Source of the DNA: Verrucomicrobia bacterium UBA3841 | GTDB lineage: Bacteria > Verrucomicrobiota > Kiritimatiellia > RFP12 > UBA1067 | DNA: 17,008 nucleotides | Assembly (NCBI GenBank): GCA_002392765.1 | Contig: DGHT01000021.1 | Span: forward strand, 219-17,226 | Reading direction: 5' to 3' | Translations under genes and position numbers: made by a program | Shown here: positions 1 to 6,266 of the stretch, piece by piece | Layout: the number at the start of each line of letters is the position of its first letter | Position numbering within the stretch: the first letter of the stretch is position 1 | Notes under the pieces: model-generated | What the model was told of the DNA's origin: nothing | What the model saw: only the letters and a program-made list of their open reading frames with translations | Databases searched by the model: none

Positions 1-272
1 GGCGTCCCCTCCAAGGAGATGCGGCGTCCCGCCGCGTCATCGACGGGTGTTTCCTTGACAGGATTTACAAGATTTACAGGATTAAATACCGCCGGTTCGC
101 GCGTCTCGACTACCGTCATTCCCTCGCGGTCGCGCGGGACGCGCGACCCTACCCCGGTCGTCACATCGCGCGGTGTCCCCTCCAAGGAGATGCGGCGTCC
201 CGCCGCGTCATCGACGGGTGTTTCCTTGACAGGACTTTCAAGATTTACAGGATTAAATACCGCCGCCGGTTC
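1..272. repeat. 171-bp-period tandem repeat inside the sctP candidate
   Basis: A block of about 100 bp at 172-272 recurs at 1-98 with a spacing of 171 bp (57 codons). The copies differ by about three substitutions and one 3-bp indel, so the frame is preserved. Each copy contains a perfect hairpin (GCGGCG-TCC-CGCCGC at 21-35 and 192-206) and a 9-bp-period stretch related to ACAGGATTT. The spacer between copies holds another perfect hairpin with 8-bp arms (129-147). The left copy touches the window edge, so further copies may follow. Confidence 0.85.
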
Positions 273-497
273 TCTCCGCGCCTCCGCGTTTCCGCGTGAG
301 ACAAGCACCTCCGCCGCTCTCCGCGCATCCGCAAGCCCGCGCAGGCATCCATTATCTTCCATCGCAGTCTGGAAGCGGTGAACCGATGACTCCGGCGGAA
401 CCTGTAACTGCAATGGCGCAAGGCCGTCCGATTCTACGAGCCGTACCGACGAAAACGGGCTTCCGCCCAAATCGAATGTAAGCGTCTCAACAGTCAT
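1..497 (-). CDS. sctP: Candidate SctP needle-length ruler, 5' part (runs off left edge)
   Basis: An open frame begins at ATG 497 and continues for 165 codons to the left edge without a stop. The start overlaps the sctO stop as ATGA and is preceded by a strong AAGGAGG Shine-Dalgarno. The product starts MTVETLTFDLGGSP and becomes Pro/Val/Arg-rich and probably unstructured, with two copies of a block containing FNPVNL...SPVKETPVDDAAGRR. SctP (YscP) proteins are exported rulers that set needle length and switch substrate specificity; they sit directly after sctO in Ysc-type operons and often contain internal repeats. Identity here rests on position, disorder and repeats; the conserved C-terminal switch domain would lie outside the window. 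The repeats resemble noncoding dispersed elements, so part of the frame may be recruited DNA. It could instead be another secreted T3SS protein. Confidence 0.6.
   Translation of the reverse strand, partial: MTVETLTFDLGGSPFSSVRLVESDGLAPLQLQVPPESSVHRFQTAMEDNGCLRGLADARRAAEVLVSRGNAEARREPAAVFNPVNLESPVKETPVDDAAGRRISLEGTPRDVTTGVGSRVPRDREGMTVVETREPAVFNPVNLVNPVKETPVDDAAGRRISLEGT
273..296. repeat. 8-bp tandem repeat (three copies) in the sctP candidate
   Basis: Three consecutive octamers TCTCCGCG, CCTCCGCG and TTTCCGCG are followed by TGAGAC. On the coding strand they lie within the disordered part of the sctP candidate. They belong to the same class of short tandem repeats seen elsewhere in the operon. 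Confidence 0.6.
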
Positions 498-967
498 ATT
501 TCCTCCTTCCTGACCGTGAAATCCTCAAGCTCGCCTTCAGCTCGCTCTTCCTGCTCCTTTGCCTCTTCGGCAAGCCACACGGCCTTGTGTTCGTCTATCT
601 TCATCCTGTTCTTTATTGCCATATTCAAATTCGCCCTGGCCGTCTCGGCCGCGGCGGTTTTCTCCTGGACAACCCCCTGCGCGCGCTTTACGTTATCCTC
701 TTTCAGCACACCTTCCTCGTCGATTCTCGCCACGCCCTCGTTGGCGAGATCGATCTGGTCGCGGCTCACTTCCCGTCCGATGATCGCTTCGTAGATGCGG
801 TCGCGCCGCTCCTCCTTCGTCTCCTCCCATTTCGCCAGATCCCGCTTCCTCTCCTCCAGCGCCTCCTCGGCCTGCGCAAGATCGCGCTTCGCGGCCACAA
901 GTTCGCCCGACGCGCGGTCTTCGCGCATCGTTCGGATTCGTAGCAGAGGTTGGAGAGCGTATGGCAT
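494..967 (-). CDS. sctO: SctO, T3SS central stalk protein (YscO/FliJ-like)
   Basis: This 157-residue protein is almost entirely charged and helical (Glu/Lys/Arg/Ala-rich), starting MPYALQPLLRIRTMRED. It is predicted to form a long antiparallel coiled coil, the hallmark of SctO/FliJ, the stalk that links the hexameric SctN ATPase to the cytoplasmic ring of SctV. Its length is close to the usual size of about 150 residues. It lies just downstream of sctN and overlaps the sctP candidate by ATGA, matching the N-O-P order of Ysc-type systems. No good Shine-Dalgarno is visible upstream: the 49-bp gap to sctN is filled by 7-bp repeats, so translation may depend on coupling. SctO sequences diverge strongly, so the call rests on coiled-coil character plus position. 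Confidence 0.88.
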   Translation of the reverse strand: MPYALQPLLRIRTMREDRASGELVAAKRDLAQAEEALEERKRDLAKWEETKEERRDRIYEAIIGREVSRDQIDLANEGVARIDEEGVLKEDNVKRAQGVVQEKTAAAETARANLNMAIKNRMKIDEHKAVWLAEEAKEQEERAEGELEDFTVRKEEI

Positions 968-972
968 GGAAT

Positions 973-1007
973 AGTTGAGAGTTAGGAGTTGAGAGTGGCT
1001 GGTTGGA
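973..1007. repeat. Heptamer repeat in the sctN-sctO spacer
   Basis: Consecutive 7-mers AGTTGAG, AGTTAGG and AGTTGAG (973-993) are followed by degenerate units up to about 1007. They occupy most of the 49-bp gap between the sctN stop and the sctO start. Confidence 0.6.
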
Positions 1008-1016
1008 GGTTTAATG

Positions 1017-2345
1017 TTATGAGACGGCTTGTTTGAGTTTTGCTATGGAATCGGCGTAAGTCGGTTTTTCATCCAGGCCCTGTTTCAGATAGTTGTTCAC
1101 GGCGGCGTTTTTCGCCACGGCCTCGTCCGTCTCCGGATCAGTCCCCTTCTTGTATTCGCCGATCTTCAGGAGAAGTTCCACTTCGGCGTACTTCGCAAGC
1201 AGGGCACGCAGTTTTGCGGCGGCCTTCTTGTGGTCAGCGGGGATGATGGCCGACTGGCAGCGCGAAACGGACGCGAGGATGTCTATCGCGGGATAGTGGT
1301 TCTGCTGGGCGAGCTTCCTGGAAAGGATGATATGTCCGTCGAGAATAGATCGCGTCTCGTCGGCGATCGGCTCGGTCATGTCGTCGCCTTCCACAAGCAC
1401 CGTGTACAGTGCGGTGATCGAGCCTTTCGACGAGTTTCCCGCCCTCTCCATCAACTTGGGAAGTTCCGAAAAGACGCTCGGCGGGAAGCCGCGGCGCGTA
1501 GGCGGTTCGCCGGCCGCAAGACCGATTTCGCGCTGCGCGCGGCCGAAACGCGTCACGGAATCCATCATCAAAAGAACTTTCTTGCCCTGGTCGCGGAAAC
1601 TCTCGGCGATCGCGGTCGCGACGTATGCGGCTTTAAGACGCTCCATCGACGAGCGGTCGGATGTCGATATGACAAGCACGGCCTTTTTCATTCCCTCCGG
1701 ACCGAGGTCTTTTTCAATGAATTCCCTCACTTCGCGTCCACGTTCGCCGATAAGCGCGAGAACCGTCACCTCCGCCTCCGTGTTGCGGATTATGGACGCG
1801 AGCAAGGTGGACTTGCCGCCGCCGGCCGCCGCGAAAATGCCCATTCTCTGTCCTTCGCCGCAAGTGAGAAGCCCGTCGATAGCGCGTATGCCCAGCGAGA
1901 TGGGATTGGATATGACCCTTCTCTCCAGAGGCGAGGGCGGAGGAGCGTATACGGGGTAGTAGCCGTCGGGACGGAGCGGTCCCTTAGTATCCGCATCCAT
2001 CGGGCGGCCGAGGCCGTCGAGGACGCGACCGAGAAGATTCTTTCCGACCGGCACCATCTGCACGTGCCGCGTCGGGATGACTTCCGTCTCGCCGCTGATG
2101 CCGATCATGGCCCCGAGAGCGGTCAGCAAAACCGCCTCCTTCGTGAATCCCACCACCTCGGACTGGACCTCCGTCCCGTCCCACGGATTCCTGAGAATGC
2201 ACACTTCGCCGATCTTGACGCCCGGCACGGAAGCCTTGATGATCGTGCCGACAACCTGGATCACCTTGCCCTTCACGTCGATAGGCTGGGCATCCTCGAC
2301 CGCACGGTTCAGAACCTCCGGAATATAGTCGAAAACGGTTGTCAT
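1017..2345 (-). CDS. sctN: SctN, T3SS ATPase
   Basis: This 442-residue F1-beta-like ATPase powers substrate unfolding and chaperone release at the cytoplasmic base of the injectisome. The Walker A loop is AAAGGGKST (residues 172-180), the same form I recall for YscN. GERGREV (200-206) carries the catalytic glutamate region, and VLLMMD (257-262) is Walker B. The ATP synthase alpha/beta signature PAIDILASVS (352-361) is followed by the presumed arginine finger R362. PPSVFSELPKLMERAG (288-303) is typical of T3SS and flagellar ATPases. Start choice: ATG 2345 with AGGGGA about 4 nt upstream. The length is normal. The gene lies 26 bp after sctL and 49 bp before sctO, the classic L-N-O order. SctN is preferred over flagellar FliI because every neighbour is an injectisome gene. 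Confidence 0.98.
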   Translation of the reverse strand: MTTVFDYIPEVLNRAVEDAQPIDVKGKVIQVVGTIIKASVPGVKIGEVCILRNPWDGTEVQSEVVGFTKEAVLLTALGAMIGISGETEVIPTRHVQMVPVGKNLLGRVLDGLGRPMDADTKGPLRPDGYYPVYAPPPSPLERRVISNPISLGIRAIDGLLTCGEGQRMGIFAAAGGGKSTLLASIIRNTEAEVTVLALIGERGREVREFIEKDLGPEGMKKAVLVISTSDRSSMERLKAAYVATAIAESFRDQGKKVLLMMDSVTRFGRAQREIGLAAGEPPTRRGFPPSVFSELPKLMERAGNSSKGSITALYTVLVEGDDMTEPIADETRSILDGHIILSRKLAQQNHYPAIDILASVSRCQSAIIPADHKKAAAKLRALLAKYAEVELLLKIGEYKKGTDPETDEAVAKNAAVNNYLKQGLDEKPTYADSIAKLKQAVS

Positions 2346-2371
2346 CTATCCCCTTTCTTCTGCTTTCGACA

Positions 2372-2992
2372 TCAAGTCTGGCCTCCGGCGATGTGTTTCT
2401 TGAGCGAATTCTCAATGGCGGCGAGCTGCGTTTCGACGGACGCGTCCGCGACGCCGGCCTCCGTCTCGAGAATGCAGGCAGGTCCCTTGAGGCGCGGGTC
2501 TTCAACGACGTCGAATGTCTCGACTGTGGGATATGCGATACGAAACTCCGCGATGCGCGAGCGGACAGTCTCGACCATCTCCGGCGCGACCTTAAGAACG
2601 ACCTGGCGCTGCGTGCGGATGACCGCGTTCATCGTCTTGCGCACGATCTGCACCACGAGTTCCTTGTCTCCGATCTCCACGACGAACGACTTTAGCGCCT
2701 TCATGACGACATCGGCCATTTTCTTCTCGACGGACTCCATGAACGCGACCGACGAATCGACCTGCTCGAGTTTGAGCATCGCGATTTCCATCTTGCCGTC
2801 GGCGAGACCCTTTTCGTAGCCGCGTTTCTTTTCTTCCTCGAACGCGGCCTTCGCCTCTTCGCGGATACGCAGGGCGTCGGCCTCCGCCGCCGCAATGATT
2901 TCGGCCGCAGACTGTACGGTAGCGACATCCGCCGCTTTTACGAGGCGGCGGTCCGACTCGACCGCCAGATTCTGTTTGTTCAAGAGAAGCAT
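2372..2992 (-). CDS. sctL: SctL, ATPase stator (YscL/FliH-like)
   Basis: This 206-residue protein starts MLLLNKQNLAVESDRR. Residues about 30-70 are an Ala/Glu-rich coiled coil (EIIAAAEADALRIREEAKAA), followed by a C-terminal alpha/beta domain like the V/F-ATPase stator subunit E. SctL dimers form the arms that tether SctN to the SctK/SctQ sorting platform. ATG 2992 was chosen over an upstream in-frame start because GGAGG lies about 10 nt upstream and the family N-terminus fits; this gives a 13-bp overlap with sctK. The order K-L-N is the standard Ysc arrangement. Length matches the family (about 200-225). Confidence 0.93.
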   Translation of the reverse strand: MLLLNKQNLAVESDRRLVKAADVATVQSAAEIIAAAEADALRIREEAKAAFEEEKKRGYEKGLADGKMEIAMLKLEQVDSSVAFMESVEKKMADVVMKALKSFVVEIGDKELVVQIVRKTMNAVIRTQRQVVLKVAPEMVETVRSRIAEFRIAYPTVETFDVVEDPRLKGPACILETEAGVADASVETQLAAIENSLKKHIAGGQT

Positions 2993-3660
2993 AGCGAATA
3001 CGCCTCCGGAAATTTGAGTTTGAGAAGTTTCTTGACCGCCTTGCCCGCCGCAGCCGGGTCTTTCGCCCCGCACGCGGCCGCGAGTTCGCAAAGCTTTGCG
3101 GGAAGTTTCAATTTAAATCTGGCGGCGACCGGCGCCGGACATCCGTCTAGCTGCGAAAAGAGGAGCCCTAGACCCGTTGCAATGATATTCTCCGGATCTT
3201 CAGCATCGCCGCCGTCCCCGGCGGACAGATCCATGCCTTGGAAATAAGCCGTAAAGGAGAATACTTCCGGATATATTCCCGGAAAGGAGTTTTTCAGCCT
3301 GCGCACGTCCGCCCCGCTCGTGATGCGCCGCAGCGCTTCGGCATGGGAAAGCGCGCCGAGCCACTTGGCGATTTCGGCCGCGACAGCTCCGTCGAGAAGA
3401 GCCAGGCGGCTGCCGTCGTCCTGCGGGAATGTGTGGAAGAACGGCTCCACGCCGAGAGAAGAGAGAATGTAGCGTTTGACGCGCGGGTCGCCGGAAATTC
3501 CGTCCGCGCCGGACAGTCCGGCGACGCCGTCCAGTCTCGATTGGTGGATCAGAGGGGCGAAATCCCAGAGAAAATCGCGAATGCGCGGCCAGAGAACCGG
3601 ATTGGACACCAGTTCCCGCGCCTCATCGACCGTCATCGTCATGTCCTTTTTTTTCGCCAT
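2980..3660 (-). CDS. sctK: SctK, sorting-platform adaptor (YscK family)
   Basis: This 226-residue soluble protein lies between sctJ/sctY and sctL. SctK caps the cytoplasmic sorting platform and links SctD to SctQ. The central segment with FFHTFPQDDGSRLALLDG, a following WLGAL and RRITSGADVRRLK resembles the conserved core I know from YscK-type proteins, including the Leu-rich SRLALLDG motif. The start is ATG 3660, with a GAGG sequence a few bases upstream, 20 bp after the sctY stop. It ends by overlapping sctL by 13 bp. SctK is one of the least conserved core parts, so the assignment depends on this motif plus the J-K-L position. Confidence 0.85.
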   Translation of the reverse strand: MAKKKDMTMTVDEARELVSNPVLWPRIRDFLWDFAPLIHQSRLDGVAGLSGADGISGDPRVKRYILSSLGVEPFFHTFPQDDGSRLALLDGAVAAEIAKWLGALSHAEALRRITSGADVRRLKNSFPGIYPEVFSFTAYFQGMDLSAGDGGDAEDPENIIATGLGLLFSQLDGCPAPVAARFKLKLPAKLCELAAACGAKDPAAAGKAVKKLLKLKFPEAYSLCFS

Positions 3661-3680
3661 CTGCCTCTACTCCGCAATCA

Positions 3681-4019
3681 TCACATCCACTTGCGTTCCG
3701 CGCCTTTCTGCGATTCAAGATAGCGCCTCCATCTCGCGGCGGACTCCGCTTTGCGTCCCTGCATCTTCAGGGCGCGCGTTTCGAGAACGGCAGACACGTG
3801 GGACAGCGAACGGGGCACGTCCGCGCCGTGAAGAAGCTCTAGCGCGCGCTCCGGCTTCGACATGTCCAGCAGCATTTCCGACAGGGCGACCGCCGCGACG
3901 CCGTCGCGCGGATTGTCCTCGCACAGCGCTTCGCACAGGGCAAGAGCCCTCGCGCGCTGTCCGTGCCTCATGAACAGCCATGCGGCAGTCAGAAGAAACT
4001 GTCTGTCATCCTCTCTCAT
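3681..4019 (-). CDS. sctY: SctY candidate, TPR chaperone of SctX (YscY-like)
   Basis: This 112-residue all-helical protein has about three TPR-like repeats. YscY has 114 residues. The N-terminus REDDRQFLLTAAWLFMRHGQ parallels what I recall of YscY (a Q-x-F-L-L-x-x-x-W-L pattern), and the C-terminus has ARWRRYLE, similar to the YscY motif ending in YLE. In Yersinia, YscY binds YscX and the pair docks on SctV and is needed for export of early substrates. yscY normally follows yscX immediately upstream of yscV; here it sits between sctJ and sctK. The start at ATG 4019 has GGAAAG about 6 nt upstream. An alternative is a general class II (SycD-like) TPR chaperone, but the protein is short and the YscY-like ends argue for SctY. 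Confidence 0.65.
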   Translation of the reverse strand: MREDDRQFLLTAAWLFMRHGQRARALALCEALCEDNPRDGVAAVALSEMLLDMSKPERALELLHGADVPRSLSHVSAVLETRALKMQGRKAESAARWRRYLESQKGAERKWM

Positions 4020-4078
4020 TTCAACTTTCCATTTTCGGCGCGGCCGAGTCCGCGCCTTTCCGCCTCTTACACCTCACA

Positions 4079-4127
4079 CTTTATACTTTACACTTTACAC
4101 TTTACATTTTACACTTTGCACTCTTAT
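4079..4127. repeat. Heptamer repeat in the sctJ-sctY spacer
   Basis: Seven consecutive 7-mers lie here: CTTTATA, CTTTACA three times, TTTTACA, CTTTGCA and CTCTTAT. They begin at the sctJ stop codon and fill almost half of the 107-bp sctJ-sctY gap. Confidence 0.85.
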
Positions 4128-4714
4128 TACTTCGCCGGCGGTGCGTCTCTGAATATCGTAACCTGTATCTTTTCGTACGAAAGGCCTTCTATGGCATTCT
4201 TGACCAATCCCTTCACCGACGGGACGAGATCGGAGATGTCCGTGTCCCAGCGGGTGCGGATGGCGACGGCCGCCGAAGACGGCAGAACGTTCCTGGCGAA
4301 CGGGTCGTTTTCGGGCAGGACTACGTGAACCCTGGCGTCGATCACGCCTTCTATCATCGAGATCGTCCTGGCTATATCCTGCGCAAGGGCGTCCATGAAG
4401 CGTATGCGCTCCTCGGACGGCGATGAAATCATGCCGGTTTTCTTGAACACCTCGCCTATGCCCTGGCGCGCGCGGCGCGGAAGTCCGCGGCTTTCGAGCA
4501 GATTCACCGCATCGGCGAACTTCTCCTCGTCGCAAAGGACGTTCCATGTGCCCTCTTCGCCCGGTTCCTTCCGGCAGTCGACGCCGGAGTCCAGAAGAGC
4601 CGCCATGACAAGGTTCGCCTGCTGCTCCTCGAGCCCCGAATGAAGCGTCGCCTCCTTTTTGCATCCTGCAACAAGCAAGACTGCCGAGATTAGCAGACAT
4701 CTTCCAAGTTTCAT
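4127..4714 (-). CDS. sctJ: SctJ, inner-membrane ring lipoprotein (YscJ/PrgK/FliF-like)
   Basis: This 195-residue protein has a lipoprotein signal, MKLGRCLLISAVLLVAGC, with Cys18 as the lipidation site. Family motifs include LHSGLEEQQANLVMAALLDSG near the N-terminus (compare the YscJ L-Y-x-x-L-x-x-x-x-A-N pattern), ESRGLPRRARQGIGEVFKKTG in the linker, and a second ring-building domain with MIEGVIDARVHVVLPE. SctJ and SctD form the concentric inner-membrane rings of the basal body. ATG 4714 was chosen because AAAGGA lies about 7 nt upstream and the signal peptide then starts properly. Unlike YscJ and PrgK it ends soon after the second domain, with no C-terminal membrane helix, as in the short EscJ type. 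Confidence 0.96.
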   Translation of the reverse strand: MKLGRCLLISAVLLVAGCKKEATLHSGLEEQQANLVMAALLDSGVDCRKEPGEEGTWNVLCDEEKFADAVNLLESRGLPRRARQGIGEVFKKTGMISSPSEERIRFMDALAQDIARTISMIEGVIDARVHVVLPENDPFARNVLPSSAAVAIRTRWDTDISDLVPSVKGLVKNAIEGLSYEKIQVTIFRDAPPAK

Positions 4715-4774
4715 TCTTAATCCTTTCAAAGATTCCCTTTTCGACATTCGACAACCGGCAACCGTGTCACCCGA

Positions 4775-4816
4775 CCGCTAACCGCTAACGACTAACCGCT
4801 AACCGCTGACGGCTAC
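4775..4816. repeat. Heptamer repeat at the sctI end and sctI-sctJ spacer
   Basis: Six 7-mers lie here: CCGCTAA twice, CGACTAA, CCGCTAA, CCGCTGA and CGGCTAC. The array overlaps the sctI stop codon (4813-4815) and fills part of the 98-bp gap to sctJ. More degenerate CAACCGG/CAACCGT units lie just to its left. Confidence 0.8.
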
Positions 4817-5193
4817 TGGTTCTTGATCAGCGTCTGTATAGCGTTGGATGACTTGTCCGCGACCTTGGTGACAACCTCCTGCTGGAATGAAAGATTCATC
4901 ACCTCGTACTGGAGTTCGACGAGATTGAGCGCCGCCGGGGAGTGCGTGTTTTTCAGTTCGCACAGCGCCCTGATGCGGTGCAGAATGCCCTGGTTGTTCA
5001 CCTGCGCCGATCTCCACGACGCGGCCACCTCCGATGCGAACGGTACCGGATCCGCGGCCATCGCCGACTGGAACCGCTCGACCGCCGACGGATCGGCTAC
5101 AGACTGCGCTGCTCCCGGAGTCTGCACGTTCGCCACGGCCGGCTGCGATCCTCCTGCGGCCCTGACCGCCTCTACGATCATCTGTTCTGTCAT
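4813..5193 (-). CDS. sctI: SctI, inner rod protein
   Basis: This 126-residue protein has a disordered Ala/Pro/Gln-rich N-terminal half and a helical C-terminal half ending NLSFQQEVVTKVADKSS...TLIKNQ. The amphipathic C-terminal helix and the terminal L-x-x-x-Q are typical of YscI/PrgJ rod subunits, which assemble under the needle and connect it to the export apparatus. Length fits YscI (about 115). The start ATG 5193 overlaps the sctG stop as ATGA. The order F-G-(H)-I-J matches Yersinia virC with yscH missing. As an early export substrate it needs no cleavable signal, and none is seen. Confidence 0.92.
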   Translation of the reverse strand: MTEQMIVEAVRAAGGSQPAVANVQTPGAAQSVADPSAVERFQSAMAADPVPFASEVAASWRSAQVNNQGILHRIRALCELKNTHSPAALNLVELQYEVMNLSFQQEVVTKVADKSSNAIQTLIKNQ

Positions 5194-5558
5194 ATCATCA
5201 AATCCTTTGCCAATTGAGCCGCTGCGGGGTCGGAATCGTCGGATGCGGCCTCCGACAGCGGAACCATTGCCTCGTCTCTTCTGTTCATTCTCAGAAGCGC
5301 CATTCCCTTGAACGCCTTGAGCATGGCGGAATGCGGAAAGCGCACGAGTCCCACGCGGTCGATGTAGTCGACCGCCCCTGCGAAGTCCAACATGCTGATG
5401 AACAGGACGGCGTTCGCCGAAGCGACGGACGCCTCCCCGGGGCGGAACCGATCCAGCGCCGCGAGGATTTTCGCGGCGGACCGGAAACGGTTCTGCCCGG
5501 TCGCCATCAAGGCGACATTCAACAACAACCGCGCCTCTTCGGGCGTCAGATCGAACAT
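5190..5558 (-). CDS. sctG: SctG, TPR chaperone of the needle subunit (YscG-like)
   Basis: This 122-residue helical protein starts MFDLTPEEARLLLNVALMATGQ and has two to three TPR-like helical pairs. YscG (about 115 residues) holds the C-terminal helix of the needle subunit together with YscE and prevents premature polymerisation. The early L-x-x-V/I-A-L-x-x-T/G-G-x pattern matches what I recall of YscG. ATG 5558 was chosen because it overlaps the sctF stop codon as TAATG, indicating coupling, whereas an upstream in-frame start would intrude far into sctF. It overlaps sctI by ATGA. Position between sctF and sctI is the strongest support. Confidence 0.82.
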   Translation of the reverse strand: MFDLTPEEARLLLNVALMATGQNRFRSAAKILAALDRFRPGEASVASANAVLFISMLDFAGAVDYIDRVGLVRFPHSAMLKAFKGMALLRMNRRDEAMVPLSEAASDDSDPAAAQLAKDLMI

Positions 5559-5875
5559 TACCTGAAGTTGGAAGCGATCGAGTTGAGCGCGTCGCCCATG
5601 TTCTTGTTGATGTTCGTCATGGTTGTGAGAGCGAGGTTCCACTGCTGGAGGTCGTACTGCAGCTGCTGGAGGTTCGCCTGCACGTCAGGGTGTTCCTGAT
5701 AGTTCTCGAGCGAGGTTTTGAGACGCTCCTCCATCTGTCCGACGGCGTTGATGAGCGCGTTGTAGACCGCGTCCGTATGGATGAATTGGTTGGTAGTCGC
5801 GTCGACGGCGAAACGCTCCTCCGCAAAGTTCTTCAGCTCGGGCGCACCTACCGCTGCTGTTACTCCGTATGCCAT
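5558..5875 (-). CDS. sctF: SctF, needle filament protein
   Basis: This 105-residue helical-hairpin protein polymerises into the extracellular needle. The C-terminal half, with HPDVQANLQQLQYDLQQWNL followed by a helix ending ALNSIASNFR, follows the needle-protein pattern of a Pro turn, a Leu-Gln-rich helix and a terminal I-x-x-x-F(R), as in MxiH and YscF. It is about 20 residues longer than common needle subunits (80-85), with the extra length at the N-terminus. The start ATG 5875 was chosen by this homology; a longer frame would add a Lys/Arg-rich leader lying in the upstream noncoding leader. The leader is A/G-rich (AAAAAGGAA before ATG), which fits high translation of an abundant subunit. 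Its chaperones flank it on both sides. Confidence 0.92.
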   Translation of the reverse strand: MAYGVTAAVGAPELKNFAEERFAVDATTNQFIHTDAVYNALINAVGQMEERLKTSLENYQEHPDVQANLQQLQYDLQQWNLALTTMTNINKNMGDALNSIASNFR

Positions 5876-5940
5876 TTCCTTTTTCCTTTTTTTGTTTTTT
5901 CTGTTGTTGAACGTCGCCTCCCGGCTCCGTTTTCCGCGAC
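5876..5940 (-). promoter_or_regulatory. Purine-rich leader of sctF with possible hairpin
   Basis: The 65-bp gap between the yscE-like stop and sctF contains, on the coding strand, GTCGC ... GCGAC arms that could enclose a smaller CGG-AG-CCG hairpin. A strongly A/G-rich tract then leads straight into the ATG. Such a layout could raise needle mRNA stability or translation. This is inference from base composition only. Confidence 0.35.
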
Positions 5941-6180
5941 TCATCCATCCACCCGGACGGTGAGACGCAAAATCTTTCTAGCGGTCGTATTGGCCTCCTG
6001 GAGAAGTTTGATGCGCGGAAACTCATCCGGCGCAACCCCCGCGTCCAACACCGACTTGATCCGCTGGTCAAGCGCGGCGAGAATCGCGTCGTAGCGCGCA
6101 AGCGCGGCATCCTTTCCCGGACCCGCGAGTTCGCGCTCGATCTCCATCAGCCTTACAGGCTCTGTTTTTTCTTCCCGCAT
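5941..6180 (-). CDS. yscE: YscE-like needle co-chaperone
   Basis: This 79-residue helical protein has a central segment ALARYDAILAALDQRIKSVL and a second helix EFPRIKLLQEANTTARKILR. YscE (about 66 residues) and SsaE/EscE proteins are small helical hairpins that pair with the TPR protein YscG to hold the needle subunit. Here the gene lies immediately upstream of sctF, with sctG immediately downstream, reproducing the E-F-G order. The Glu-Ala ... Ala-x-x-I/L pattern of helix 2 is compatible with YscE. ATG 6180 (AAGGT about 4 nt upstream) is preferred over an in-frame TTG at 6213, which would add a poly-Lys leader. Sequence similarity alone would be too weak; position carries the call. Confidence 0.65.
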   Translation of the reverse strand: MREEKTEPVRLMEIERELAGPGKDAALARYDAILAALDQRIKSVLDAGVAPDEFPRIKLLQEANTTARKILRLTVRVDG

Positions 6181-6215
6181 TCTACCTTGTTTATTCGTTT
6201 TCTTCTTTTTCAACC

Positions 6216-6232
6216 GCCGCCAAGATGGCGGC
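6216..6232. promoter_or_regulatory. Small inverted repeat in the sctD-yscE spacer
   Basis: A perfect 6-bp GC stem with a 5-nt loop (GCCGCC-AAGAT-GGCGGC) lies in the 86-bp gap after sctD. No U-tract follows it on the minus strand, so it is not a convincing intrinsic terminator. It may act as an mRNA processing or stability hairpin. Confidence 0.35.
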
Positions 6233-6266
6233 TTTCCCAGTCAATTTTACACTTTTTTCACTTCCC

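Noticed and set aside
19..381. Plus-strand ORF with internal repeat MRRPAASSTGVSLTG
   Set aside because: It reads the same 171-bp repeat on the opposite strand; it has no Shine-Dalgarno, whereas the minus-strand frame has AAGGAGG and an ATGA overlap with sctO.
1029..2819. Long plus-strand ORF (596 residues) opposite sctN and sctL
   Set aside because: It is the antisense shadow of clear sctN and sctL genes in GC-rich DNA; the product is Arg/His-rich and has no family features.
4079..4127. CRISPR array or phage attachment site
   Set aside because: The units are 7 bp with no spacers, so they are simple tandem repeats.
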